DNA of 37,627 nucleotides from an uncultured Collinsella sp. (lineage in GTDB: Bacteria; Actinomycetota; Coriobacteriia; Coriobacteriales; Coriobacteriaceae). Shown piece by piece: positions 29,911 through 36,967 of this stretch (the stretch's first letter is position 1; each line of letters opens with the position of its first letter). The translations under genes and the position numbers were made by a program. The notes below the pieces were generated by a model. It was not told the origin of the DNA. It ran no database searches and saw only the letters and a list, made by a program, of their open reading frames with translations. The DNA is taken from positions 1-37,627 of the forward strand of contig CAAERQ010000012.1 of the NCBI GenBank assembly GCA_900758475.1. Reading direction: 5' to 3'.

Positions 29911-31638
29911 ATGGCGAACGACAGCAAGACATGGCGGTGCGGAAAGTACGAGCTCAGCTTTGACCGTCCGCGCATCATGGGCGTCCTCAACGTGACGCCC
30001 GATTCGTTTAGCGACGGCGGTGAGCACTTTGACCAGGATGCCGCTATCGAGTACGGCCTGGCGATGCTCGATGCCGGCGCCGACATCATCGACGTGGGCG
30101 GCGAGTCCACGCGCCCCGGCTTTACCCCGGTCAACCCCGACGAGGAAGCGCGTCGCGTGCTGCCCGTCGTGCGCGCGCTCGCCAAAGAGGGCGCCATCGT
30201 CTCGATCGACACGCGCCATGTGGCGGTTGCCAAGGCGGCCGTGCGCTGCGGCGCCTCGATCGTCAACGACGTGACGGGCTTCACGGATCCCAAGATGGTC
30301 GAGTTTGTCGCGACGAGTACCTGCGGCGTTATCGTGATGCACGCCGGCGAGGTCGCCGCGACTGCTCGTACGCACGCGACGGTGCAGCTCGATACCTCGG
30401 CCGCGGCGTTTGTTGCCGAGAAGGCGCGCGAGGCGGCCGCCGAGGCTGCGCGCGAGGCCGAGAAGCCTGCCCGCCGTCGCCGTGGCAAGCTGCTGGGCGA
30501 GCCCAAGACGGAGGCCAAGCTGCCGGGTGGCGTGGTGCAGCCCTCGCTGCCGTTTGGCGATCCGGAACCCGCGCCCGAGCCTACGGACGAGCAGAAGCAG
30601 GAGGCACCGGCCGCCGAAGAGGCCGCCCCTGTCGCCGAGGCCGCCGCGAGCCCTGAGTCCGCGCCGGAGCCCAGCGATCACCTGGCAGCCATGATGCGCC
30701 GCAGCGCCCGCCGCGAGGAGGCCTACGTGCCCACCTCTCAGCTCCGCCGCTTTACCCTGCCAGATTCGGCGCCCATCATGCGCCGCGTCATGGGCTTTCT
30801 GTCCGATCAGGCCCGCGCGCTCATCCACGCCGGCGTGTCGCGCGACCGCATCTGCATCGATCCGGGCCCGGGCTTTGGCAAGACGGCCAACGAGGACATC
30901 GTCATCCAGCGCGAGACCGCCAAAATGGCGTCGCTGGGCTATCCGCTCATGTGCGCCGTGTCGCGCAAGCGCTTTGTGGGCGCTGTCTCGGGCGTGACCG
31001 AGGCCGCCGAGCGCGATGCCGCCACGTTTGGCGTGTGCCTGGGCGCCATCCAGGCCGCCGCCAACATTGTGCGCGTGCACGACGTCGCGGGCTTTGCGCA
31101 GTTCCTGAACGGTTACTGGGCTGTTGCCAAGCCGCAGCCGCGTCGCGCGTTTGTGGCCGTGGGCTCCAACCTGGGGCATCGTTGCGACAACATCCGCGCC
31201 GCGCGCGACATGATTGCCGAGGTTCCGCTCACCTGCGTGTCCAACTGCTCGCGCATCTATGAGAGCGAACCGGCCTACGAGACGCGCCAGGACGCCTTTG
31301 CCAACGCCGTCATCGAGATTAAGACCGAGCTGGCACCGCTGGTGCTGCTCGACGAGCTCATGAAGATCGAGGCCGAGCTGGGCCGCGACCGTTCCAAAAA
31401 GGCCAAGGCCAATGGCCCGCGCACCATCGATCTGGACCTGCTGTGGATGGATGGCGAGGTTCACGGCGGCAAAAAGCTGCGCCTGCCGCATCCGCTGATC
31501 GGCGAGCGCGACTTTGTGCTGGTGCCGCTCGAGGACCTGATGCACGATCCGGCGCGGTTCTTCCGCTACAACGGCGTAGAGGTCAAGGAACCCGAGGACC
31601 GCGTGGGCCATATCGTGGGCGAATTGGGGCGTATGTAG
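29911..31638 (+). CDS. folP: Fused dihydropteroate synthase / HPPK (FolP-FolK) with a large disordered insertion
   Basis: Two consecutive folate steps in one 575-residue chain. DHPS: MGVLNVTPDSFSDGG (from residue 23), DVGGESTRPG, SIDTRHVAVAKAAV and VNDVTGF, then DPGPGFGKTANED and AVSRKRFVG. HPPK (from ~411): FVAVGSNLGHR, YESEPAYE, GPRTIDLDLLW and LRLPHPLIGERDFVL. Between residues ~150 and ~285, an Ala/Glu/Pro-rich low-complexity stretch with a basic RRRRGK patch interrupts the DHPS barrel after VIVMHAGE. AGGAGG (29899-29904) suggests ATG 29911; ATG 29905 is also in frame. folB and folE are not in the window. Confidence 0.94.
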   Translation: MANDSKTWRCGKYELSFDRPRIMGVLNVTPDSFSDGGEHFDQDAAIEYGLAMLDAGADIIDVGGESTRPGFTPVNPDEEARRVLPVVRALAKEGAIVSIDTRHVAVAKAAVRCGASIVNDVTGFTDPKMVEFVATSTCGVIVMHAGEVAATARTHATVQLDTSAAAFVAEKAREAAAEAAREAEKPARRRRGKLLGEPKTEAKLPGGVVQPSLPFGDPEPAPEPTDEQKQEAPAAEEAAPVAEAAASPESAPEPSDHLAAMMRRSARREEAYVPTSQLRRFTLPDSAPIMRRVMGFLSDQARALIHAGVSRDRICIDPGPGFGKTANEDIVIQRETAKMASLGYPLMCAVSRKRFVGAVSGVTEAAERDAATFGVCLGAIQAAANIVRVHDVAGFAQFLNGYWAVAKPQPRRAFVAVGSNLGHRCDNIRAARDMIAEVPLTCVSNCSRIYESEPAYETRQDAFANAVIEIKTELAPLVLLDELMKIEAELGRDRSKKAKANGPRTIDLDLLWMDGEVHGGKKLRLPHPLIGERDFVLVPLEDLMHDPARFFRYNGVEVKEPEDRVGHIVGELGRM

Positions 31639-32340
31639 ATGATTGAGATGAATGCTGTAGCCGCTGGCACTGAGCTCGATGCCGCGCGCGACGCGGGTCG
31701 CGAGGGCATGTCCGCGGGTTGGTGCGCCTGGAGCGCCGGCGACGCATCGTTGACGTTTTCGCTGGTCGTGCGCCCAGATGTGAACATGCATGCCTTCCAC
31801 GGCCTGCCGTTTGTGGCGGCGATGGGCATGATGGACGCGCTCGTGGGAACGGCGTCGACGCCGGGCCTGGGCCTTGCCGGCAAGGTGGGCATTCAGTGGC
31901 CGAGCGATATTGTGTGCGGTGCGCCTGCGTTTGAGACGTCGTTTGCACGCGTCGCCGTCAACGGCGGTGCCGGTGCCGCGGGCATGTTCGGTGCCGTGAC
32001 GGTGGATATTGAGCGCGCGGCTCTGGGCGAGCTTGGCGTGGATGTGACCGATGAAGCGCTGGTCGAGGCGCTGGCCGCCGCCGTGCTGGCTCGCGTGGAC
32101 GCCTGGGCGGTTGTTGCCAACACGCCGCAGGGTGCCGCAGGGCCGCTGGCTCCCGTGCTGGGCGAGTACTTCGACATGGTGCCGCTGCTGGGACGCCAGG
32201 TTGCGGCGGTGTCGCCCAACGGCCTGCCGCTCGCGGTGGGCGTGTTCGCGGGCCTGGACATCTGGGGTCGCGCGACCATCAAGACCGATGCCGGCGAGCA
32301 GGAGTTTCCACCCGAGGCCGTGCGCATTCGCGGGCTATAA
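31639..32340 (+). CDS. Degenerate biotin-protein ligase-like protein (BPL_LplA_LipB fold)
   Basis: A 233-residue protein starting right after the folP-folK stop (TAGATG). The resemblance to BirA catalytic domains rests on LTFSLVVRPDVN, KVGIQWPSDIV (compare KWPNDI) and the C-terminal SH3-like end with GVFAGLDIWGRATIKT and EAVRIRGL. The biotinyl-AMP loop GRGRxGR is replaced by GREGMSAGW, and the KLAGIL motif with the catalytic Lys after WPNDI is absent. It may be a non-catalytic paralogue or act on another substrate. Database tools may call it biotin-[acetyl-CoA-carboxylase] ligase. Confidence 0.6.
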   Translation: MIEMNAVAAGTELDAARDAGREGMSAGWCAWSAGDASLTFSLVVRPDVNMHAFHGLPFVAAMGMMDALVGTASTPGLGLAGKVGIQWPSDIVCGAPAFETSFARVAVNGGAGAAGMFGAVTVDIERAALGELGVDVTDEALVEALAAAVLARVDAWAVVANTPQGAAGPLAPVLGEYFDMVPLLGRQVAAVSPNGLPLAVGVFAGLDIWGRATIKTDAGEQEFPPEAVRIRGL

Positions 32341-32377
32341 CGCGAGGCGCCAGCGCTCAAAGACAACGATGACAACG

Positions 32378-32411
32378 AAGCCCTCCTCGGCCTGCACCGA
32401 GGAGGGCTTTC
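32378..32411 (+). terminator. Terminator after the BPL-like gene
   Basis: AAGCCCTCCTCGG pairs perfectly with CCGAGGAGGGCTT across CCTGCA; a short T-run follows. Confidence 0.8.
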
Positions 32412-32437
32412 GCGTGACTGCAGGGCGGCATCTCGGT

Positions 32438-32480
32438 CCTATTCCTCAAAACTGAAAAATTTTCGTTTTTGAGGAATAGG
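32438..32480. repeat. AT-rich palindrome, copy 1
   Basis: CCTATTCCTCAAAA (32438-32451) pairs with TTTTGAGGAATAGG (32467-32480), with a further partly paired CTGAAAA/TTTTCG core. The stem matches that of copy 2 at 32522-32563. Confidence 0.85.
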
Positions 32481-32521
32481 AAACATGTACGATATCGCTG
32501 TGCTGGGCGTGTTCGAGGAGT

Positions 32522-32563
32522 CTCTATTCCTCAAAATTGAAAATTATTCAGTTTTGAGGAATA
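32522..32563. repeat. AT-rich palindrome, copy 2, containing the coaX stop codon
   Basis: CTATTCCTCAAAA (32522-32534) pairs with TTTTGAGGAATAG (32550-32562), with core TTGAAAATTATTCAG pairing further. On the minus strand the palindrome supplies the last codons and stop of coaX (PIPQN-stop). It may double as the coaX terminator. Confidence 0.85.
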
Positions 32564-33396
32564 GGCTTGGCGAACGTTTGCGGGGACTGTGGCATCGGGC
32601 GTGCTCGACTTAGGTCCCCGTCCTGCCCCAGCTCCTGCATGCGGCGGTAGATTTCGCAGATACCCTTGATGGTGAGCTGTCCATCGACCACGTCGAAGGC
32701 ATCGGTCGAATCGGCGACGATGCCGGCGAGACCGCCCGTGGCGATAACGGTGGCATCGTCGCGGCCCAGCTCGCGCTTCATGCGCGCGACCAAGCCCTCG
32801 GCCATGGCGGCGGCGCCCACCACGGCGCCGACCTTGATGCATTCCTCGGTATCGCGGCCGATGGCGTGCTCGGGCGCCTCGAGCGGCACGCTGGCGAGCT
32901 TGGCGGCACGGGCGGCAAGCGCGTCCATGGAGATGCGGATACCCGGCGCAATCGCTCCGCCAATGTAATAGCCGTCCTCGTCGATGACGTCGATATTGGT
33001 CGCGGTGCCAAAGTCCACCACGATTGCCGGTGCACCGTAGAAGGTCTCTGCCGCAACGGCGTTGGCGACGCGGTCGGCACCTACGGCCTGGGGGCGCGCC
33101 GCACGCAGCTTGGTCACCGCGGCCGTCTGCGGCCCAATGACGATGGCGTCCGCGGCAATGCGGTCGGCCACGGCGTGCCATTCGCGCGAGAGCTGCGGCA
33201 CCACGCCCGCAAAGGCGATCGCGTCGACCGCATCGAGTGAAAGGCCGTACATCTTAAAGAAACCCATCAGGCGCACGTGGATCTCGTCGGCGGTATAAGA
33301 GCGGTCGGTGGGCATGCGCCACGACTGCACCAGCTCGTCTCCGTCAAACAGGCCCATGGCCGTCTGCGTGTTTCCCATATCGATAGCGAGCAGCAT
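32548..33396 (-). CDS. coaX: Type III pantothenate kinase CoaX
   Basis: First step of coenzyme A synthesis. The 282-residue protein of the ASKHA fold has LLAIDMGNTQTAMGLFDGDEL (phosphate-1 loop with Asp), GADRVANAVAA, VVDFGTATNIDVIDEDG and GGAIAPGIRISMDAL, and the C-terminal VIATGGLAG. The start ATG 33396 is preceded by CGGGAG; a longer reading to 33651 runs antisense through the tRNA gene and is not credible. The C-terminus after MQELGQDGD is longer than usual and its last residues, AKPIPQN, come from the palindromic repeat. Minus-strand TACAAT at 33438-33433 is a -10 candidate. Confidence 0.94.
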   Translation of the reverse strand: MLLAIDMGNTQTAMGLFDGDELVQSWRMPTDRSYTADEIHVRLMGFFKMYGLSLDAVDAIAFAGVVPQLSREWHAVADRIAADAIVIGPQTAAVTKLRAARPQAVGADRVANAVAAETFYGAPAIVVDFGTATNIDVIDEDGYYIGGAIAPGIRISMDALAARAAKLASVPLEAPEHAIGRDTEECIKVGAVVGAAAMAEGLVARMKRELGRDDATVIATGGLAGIVADSTDAFDVVDGQLTIKGICEIYRRMQELGQDGDLSRARPMPQSPQTFAKPIPQN

Positions 33397-33532
33397 GTCT
33401 ACTCCCGGTGTCGGCGTAAAAGGACGCGCACCATTGTATACGTGCCGTCGACGGCGCTCGGCTGCGATTCGTTTATGGTGATATGGACTGAGGGGTTTAA
33501 ATATGAAGGAATTATGCTCTACGAGATTTTCC

Positions 33533-33561
33533 TTGCCGTTTACCGAACTCCCGCGTAAGAT
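33533..33561 (+). promoter_or_regulatory. Promoter of the initiator tRNA gene
   Basis: TTGCCG (33533-33538), a 17-bp spacer and TAAGAT (33556-33561), placed 31 nt before the tRNA 5' end. Confidence 0.6.
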
Positions 33562-33592
33562 TCTTTCTTGCGCACATGAGGCGCCCAGACAT

Positions 33593-33669
33593 TGCGGGGT
33601 GGAGCAGTCTGGTAGCTCGCCGGGCTCATAACCCGGAGGTCGTAGGTTCAAATCCTGCCCCCGCGACCA
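33593..33669 (+). tRNA. Initiator tRNA-fMet (anticodon CAT)
   Basis: A full 77-nt cloverleaf with encoded CCA. The anticodon loop is CTCATAA on a CCGGG/CCCGG stem with the three G-C pairs of initiators. The D stem GAGC/GCTC has A11-U24, and the first acceptor position is not a Watson-Crick pair (U1 opposite G72 instead of the usual C1-A72). The T stem has one G-U. A terminator follows. The 3' end CGACCAAGA recurs inverted downstream. Confidence 0.95.
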
Positions 33670-33679
33670 AGACTTTTAG

Positions 33680-33718
33680 CAGCTCAGAGGCATTGTTTCT
33701 CTGGGCTGTTTCTTTTTT
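33680..33718 (+). terminator. Terminator of the tRNA-fMet gene
   Basis: CAGCTCAGAG (33680-33689) pairs with CTCTGGGCTG (33699-33708), one G-U, followed by TTTCTTTTTT. Confidence 0.85.
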
Positions 33719-33727
33719 GACTTTCAA

Positions 33728-34013
33728 TCTTGGTCGAATTTTGGTCGAAATCAATTAATAACGGCATTTTTCGAACAGGATGCCTGCTTGAACCATCTCC
33801 ACACTGGTTGACGCCGGTTGGCGACGAGTTCAGCAGGACCGTTCGGCGCTCCTCCACACTTTCTGCGCTTTATTTGAGAGTTACCAGACAAGAATGACGA
33901 AGTCCCTCTAGCTCTGGCGGGCCTATGCCGTGGGCATGGGTGGGGCCCCACCGGGGGCGGGCCTTATTTGGAAAGAGGCAGTTACAAGACCGTAGATTGC
34001 TCTTGGTCGAATT
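33728..34013. repeat. TTGGTCGAA repeats downstream of the tRNA (possible att/arm sites)
   Basis: TTGGTCGAA occurs at 33730-33738, 33741-33749 (11 bp apart) and 34003-34011; the longer TCTTGGTCGAATT is shared by 33728-33740 and 34001-34013. The tRNA 3' end CGACCAAGA (33664-33672) is the inverse of TCTTGGTCG. A perfect palindrome GGTGGGGCCCCACC is at 33939-33952. The 33719-34090 gap has no gene I can support; it may be a scar or attachment region of an integrative element. Confidence 0.45.
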
Positions 34014-34106
34014 GGCCTGAAATGAGATTCGGGTCGCTACGCCCATTATCTAAAATGGTGACATCTGAGCTGTAACAAAGGCGCCGCAATATGAATACGG
34101 TCTACG

Positions 34107-34391
34107 ATGCTCTTGACCCTATCGTTAACGGGTTGGTATCGAACAATCTGGCGCGATGTTGGGGATGAGCTGCGGCAGTACGACGCTTTTGGCCGACCGG
34201 CTGATAAGTGGGCTGATAGGCCCTCTCGTCTCTACGCTATCTGCCACGAGTTTTCGGGAGCGCGCGAGATGCCGATGACGTTCGAGGAGGCCGAGGAGGA
34301 GCAGGAGCGCGAGCCTTGGGAAGATGAGCTCATCAGTTTCGTCTTCACGGACAGCGGCATAATCGCCGCGGCGTTGACGAACGGCACCTGA
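34107..34391 (+). CDS. Small hypothetical acidic protein, possibly with a frameshifted start
   Basis: The 94-residue frame contains a Glu-rich stretch (FEEAEEEQEREPWEDE) and no family I recognise. Its ATG at 34107 lacks a ribosome binding site. A better start, ATG 34091 preceded by AAAGGCG, opens another frame (MNTVYDALDPIVNGLVSNNL) that stops at about 34168. A one-base change near 34140-34165 would join them, giving a ~100-residue protein. It lies in the tRNA-proximal accessory region. Either the gene is broken or the real start is internal. Confidence 0.45.
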   Translation: MLLTLSLTGWYRTIWRDVGDELRQYDAFGRPADKWADRPSRLYAICHEFSGAREMPMTFEEAEEEQEREPWEDELISFVFTDSGIIAAALTNGT

Positions 34392-34443
34392 TAGCGCCTC
34401 TCCGCGGATCGAGTGGTTCGTTTTTCAAGGGAAGGGAAACCGC

Positions 34444-34599
34444 ATGGCTAAGAAGAGATATATTTTGCTATTCGTGTACCCGTACGAGCTGAAGGACGTC
34501 GACGAACGTCGTGGGCTCCTGCTACGGTCGTTTGATGGCGAGAGGCTCTACAATGGTGCCAGATTATCGGTCGAGAGGGTGACGGATGAAGACTTATAA
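34444..34599 (+). CDS. Small 51-residue protein overlapping the DUF4268 gene
   Basis: ATG 34444 has a strong AGGGAAGGG ribosome binding site. The product (MAKKRYILLFVYPYELKDVD, then a segment ending in RVTDEDL) is unrecognised. Its last 14 nt overlap the start of the next gene in another frame, implying translational coupling. It could be a leader peptide or a small partner of the DUF4268 protein. Confidence 0.55.
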   Translation: MAKKRYILLFVYPYELKDVDERRGLLLRSFDGERLYNGARLSVERVTDEDL

Positions 34600-35518
34600 C
34601 TTGGACACCATTCAGAAGGTTCCCCTGCGCGAGGTGTGGCCGCATGAGGCCCACGACTTCACCAAGTGGCTGGCCGAGGAGCAGAACCTCGCAACCCTCG
34701 GGATGGCGGTCGGAATCGAGCTCGAGCTAATAGAGACGGAGTCGTCGGTCGGCTCGTTCAACGTGGATATCTACGCGCAGGAGTCCGGTACGGGCCGCAA
34801 GGTGATCATCGAGAACCAGCTCGAGGACACCAACCACGACCATCTCGGCAAGGTGATCACGTATGCCGCCGGCAAGGGCGCCGAGGTCGTCATCTGGGTC
34901 GTGGCGCACGCCCGCGACGAGCATCGCCAGGCCATCGAGTGGCTCAACCAGCACACCGACAGCGACTTCGGGTTCTTCCTGGTCGAGGTCGAGCTCTGGA
35001 AGATCGGGGGCTCCCTGCCCGCCCCGCGCTTCGGCGTGGTCGAGCAGCCGAACGAGTGGACCAAGACCGTGAAGCTCTCCGAGGGGCTCAGCGAGACCGA
35101 AAAGGTCAAGCTGGCGTACTGGACGGCCTACCGCGATGTGGCAGGCGGCCATCCGGAGTTCCTCAAGGAGTTCAGCCCGCAGAAGCCCAGCAAGGACCAT
35201 TGGTCGACGCTTCGCCTGGGGGTCTCGGCATACCATCTCGCCCTGCTCATCGATACGCAAAAGGGCCGCACGGGCATCGAGCTGTACGTGGACGACGACA
35301 AGGAGATCGGGCACCGCGCCATCGCCAACAGCGGGGTCTTCGAGGATCACCTCGGGCTGACGGCGGTGACCTTCGATGCGAAAAAGGCATCGGGGCTGCG
35401 CTTCTACAAGGCGGGCCACCCCATCAAGGGCCACCAGGACGCATGGCCGGGGTACATCGAGGAACAGCTCGGATGGGCCCTCGAGATGAAAAAAATAATC
35501 GCGGAGATCGAGCTCTAA
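34586..35518 (+). CDS. DUF4268 family protein with PD-(D/E)XK-like nuclease fold
   Basis: A 310-residue soluble protein. In residues ~50-95, FNVDIYAQ, VIIENQLEDTNHDHLGKVITYAAG resembles a PD-(D/E)XK core, with Asp of NVDIY and Glu/Gln of IENQ as metal-site candidates (Gln in the usual Lys position, as in some restriction enzymes). The C-terminal half (from ~165) fits DUF4268, with HWSTLRLGVSAYHLALLI and a central beta-rich segment. Such proteins are common in accessory islands and have been linked to restriction or defence; a role here is inferred. It is coupled to the 51-residue ORF upstream and followed by a good terminator. Confidence 0.75.
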   Translation: MKTYNLDTIQKVPLREVWPHEAHDFTKWLAEEQNLATLGMAVGIELELIETESSVGSFNVDIYAQESGTGRKVIIENQLEDTNHDHLGKVITYAAGKGAEVVIWVVAHARDEHRQAIEWLNQHTDSDFGFFLVEVELWKIGGSLPAPRFGVVEQPNEWTKTVKLSEGLSETEKVKLAYWTAYRDVAGGHPEFLKEFSPQKPSKDHWSTLRLGVSAYHLALLIDTQKGRTGIELYVDDDKEIGHRAIANSGVFEDHLGLTAVTFDAKKASGLRFYKAGHPIKGHQDAWPGYIEEQLGWALEMKKIIAEIEL

Positions 35519-35553
35519 AAAACGCCCCGGCAGTTCAATGCAGGGGCGTTTTC
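35519..35553 (+). terminator. Terminator of the DUF4268 gene
   Basis: AACGCCCC pairs with GGGGCGTT around GGCAGTTCAATGCA, extended by A and T runs (TTTTCT tail). Confidence 0.85.
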
Positions 35554-35565
35554 TATTGACGGGAT

Positions 35566-35748
35566 TCAGCGCCGGCCCGTTTCGGTCCGGATGCGCCGCT
35601 CGGCCTCTTCGAGGTCCCTGACAATCCTTCCCAGCGCCATGTAGTAATGCGCGAAGACCGGGTCCTCCTTGCCGGACCGGTTCTCGCAGCAAAAGAGCAT
35701 CGACTCATGAAGGCAGGCGAGCTCGTAGACGATGTCTTCGAGTTCCAT
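35566..35748 (-). CDS. Small hypothetical protein (60 residues)
   Basis: Starts at ATG 35748, preceded on the minus strand by AGAGGAG. The product (MELEDIVYELACLHESMLFC and onward, ending in a charged helix EEAERRIRTETGRR) looks helical and cytoplasmic, with two adjacent cysteines in FCCEN. I recognise no family. It converges on the DUF4268 gene. The longer frame to 35853 has no ribosome binding site. Confidence 0.6.
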   Translation of the reverse strand: MELEDIVYELACLHESMLFCCENRSGKEDPVFAHYYMALGRIVRDLEEAERRIRTETGRR

Positions 35749-35867
35749 ATGGCTCCTCTCGAAAAGTGAATAGCGGTTCAGATGGTATCGATGTTGGGCG
35801 TGGGCTGCCGGCGTCCGCCGTGAATCGGCCACGGCTCCGCGGCCGGGTGGCACCTCCGCTACGCCGC

Positions 35868-35985
35868 GTCAAGGGGGCCCATGAGACCCCGCACAAACCT
35901 CCGCTCCGCTCCGGTTGGTGGAGGTCGTCATGGACCTCCCTTGACCCGTCTTCGCTCCGGTGCGGCTTTGCAGGGAGCAAAGCCG
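35868..35985. repeat. Palindromic segment in the accessory region
   Basis: GTCAAGGGGGCCCATGA (35868-35884) is inverted at 35928-35945 (one gap, one mismatch), with an inner ACCTCC/GGAGGT stem. Next to it CGGCTTTGC (35963-35971) pairs perfectly with GCAAAGCCG (35977-35985). The 35749-36066 interval holds no other gene I can support. Confidence 0.6.
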
Positions 35986-36066
35986 ACGACGACGCGCGGC
36001 GTCGCCATTCGGCTTTGCCCGCAGGGGCGAGATGTTGAGGGCCACGTGCCCGGAACGGAGGAAGAC

Positions 36067-36366
36067 ATGCAGCAGCTGATGACCGAGGAAATCGCCAAGA
36101 CGGTGCCGAGGCTCTACGAGCAGGACGGGGCGGAGGACCCCACGGTCTACGCCCACTACTTCTCGTGCGTGAACGGATGGGACTGGTGGCTGCTCGAGTT
36201 CGACGGAACGGACGAGGCGTTCGGCCTCGTCGAGGGCTACGACGACGAGCTCGGCTACTTCAGCATCAAGGAGATGGCCGAGCTGAACCGCCAGATGGGG
36301 TTCGCCGCCGTCGAGCGCGACGAGCACTTCTCCCCGAGGCCGCTCAGCGCCGTCAGGAGGAGGTAG
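36067..36366 (+). CDS. DUF2958 domain protein
   Basis: A 99-residue protein. QQLMTEEIAKTVPRLYEQDG, DPTVYAHYFSCVNGWDWWLLEFDG, AFGLVEGYDDELGYFSIKEM and RDEHFSPRPLS follow the DUF2958 pattern closely and at usual length. The family is typical of conjugative and integrative elements and of unknown function. GGAGGAAG precedes ATG 36067. It is 4 nt upstream of the next ORF, so the two are probably co-transcribed. Confidence 0.85.
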   Translation: MQQLMTEEIAKTVPRLYEQDGAEDPTVYAHYFSCVNGWDWWLLEFDGTDEAFGLVEGYDDELGYFSIKEMAELNRQMGFAAVERDEHFSPRPLSAVRRR

Positions 36367-36370
36367 CCGC

Positions 36371-36967
36371 ATGGTCACGGTCGAGTTCGACTCCATGGGC
36401 GAGGCGGTCCGCCTCGCCCTCGTGGCCGATGAGTACGCGGGCGGCGGCCTGGCCGTCCTCCTCCTCGACGCCACGGACCCGCGCTCCGAGGGCTACATGG
36501 CCGAGTGGGGCGTGCTCACGGCGAACGTGCCGGCGGCGGCCGAGTGGTGCCGCGGGTACGGCAACATCGCCATCGACGCCGACGTGCCCGCGGCGCTCCT
36601 CGAGGCGCTCGAGGCCGCCGGCACGGTCCGGATGGCCGGCCGCTCGGCGGCGTCCGGGATGGCCCGCTACCCGCTGGCCACGGTCGCCGGGCACGTCCTC
36701 GCCGACATGGGCGGCCTGCCCGAGACCCTCGAGGAGGCTCTCGGCTCGACAGTCGTCATCGAGTACGAGTCGGGAGGCGACGGCGGCGCGTTCGAGGTGG
36801 GGACCGCGCCGGCCGGATCGGCCGAGCTCGAGCGCCTCATCGCCGCCGCGAGGTCCGAGGCCGACGCGTTGGCGGGCGCCGGCGGATGGGCGGCCGTCCG
36901 GGTCGGTTTCGGGGACGCCGAGACCATCGACTGCGAGACGGGCCGGACGGTTTACGTCGCGGGGTGA
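36371..36967 (+). CDS. Hypothetical protein, probable DUF4313-type
   Basis: A 198-residue Ala/Gly/Val-rich acidic protein. The N-terminus (VRLALVADEYAGGGLAVLLL, then EGYMAEWGVLTANVP) resembles DUF4313 proteins of mobile elements, where a Tyr-Ala-Asn/Gly 'YAnGrlAi.l.d' segment precedes 'lTvNlp'. The C-terminal half (from ~110) is not recognised. Close packing with DUF2958 supports an element-borne operon. A terminator follows. Confidence 0.6.
   Translation: MVTVEFDSMGEAVRLALVADEYAGGGLAVLLLDATDPRSEGYMAEWGVLTANVPAAAEWCRGYGNIAIDADVPAALLEALEAAGTVRMAGRSAASGMARYPLATVAGHVLADMGGLPETLEEALGSTVVIEYESGGDGGAFEVGTAPAGSAELERLIAAARSEADALAGAGGWAAVRVGFGDAETIDCETGRTVYVAG

Noticed and set aside
29713..31800. 695-residue minus-strand ORF opposite folP-folK
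   Set aside because: A shadow of the fused folate gene; its composition reflects GC-rich third positions.
32548..33651. Longer coaX reading frame starting at 33651
   Set aside because: The extension runs antisense through the tRNA gene and has no ribosome binding site; ATG 33396 begins at the conserved first strand.
33762..33775. CGGCATTTTTCGAA shared with element 1 at 27705-27718
   Set aside because: A 14-nt match within 37 kb is within chance expectation and the flanks do not align.
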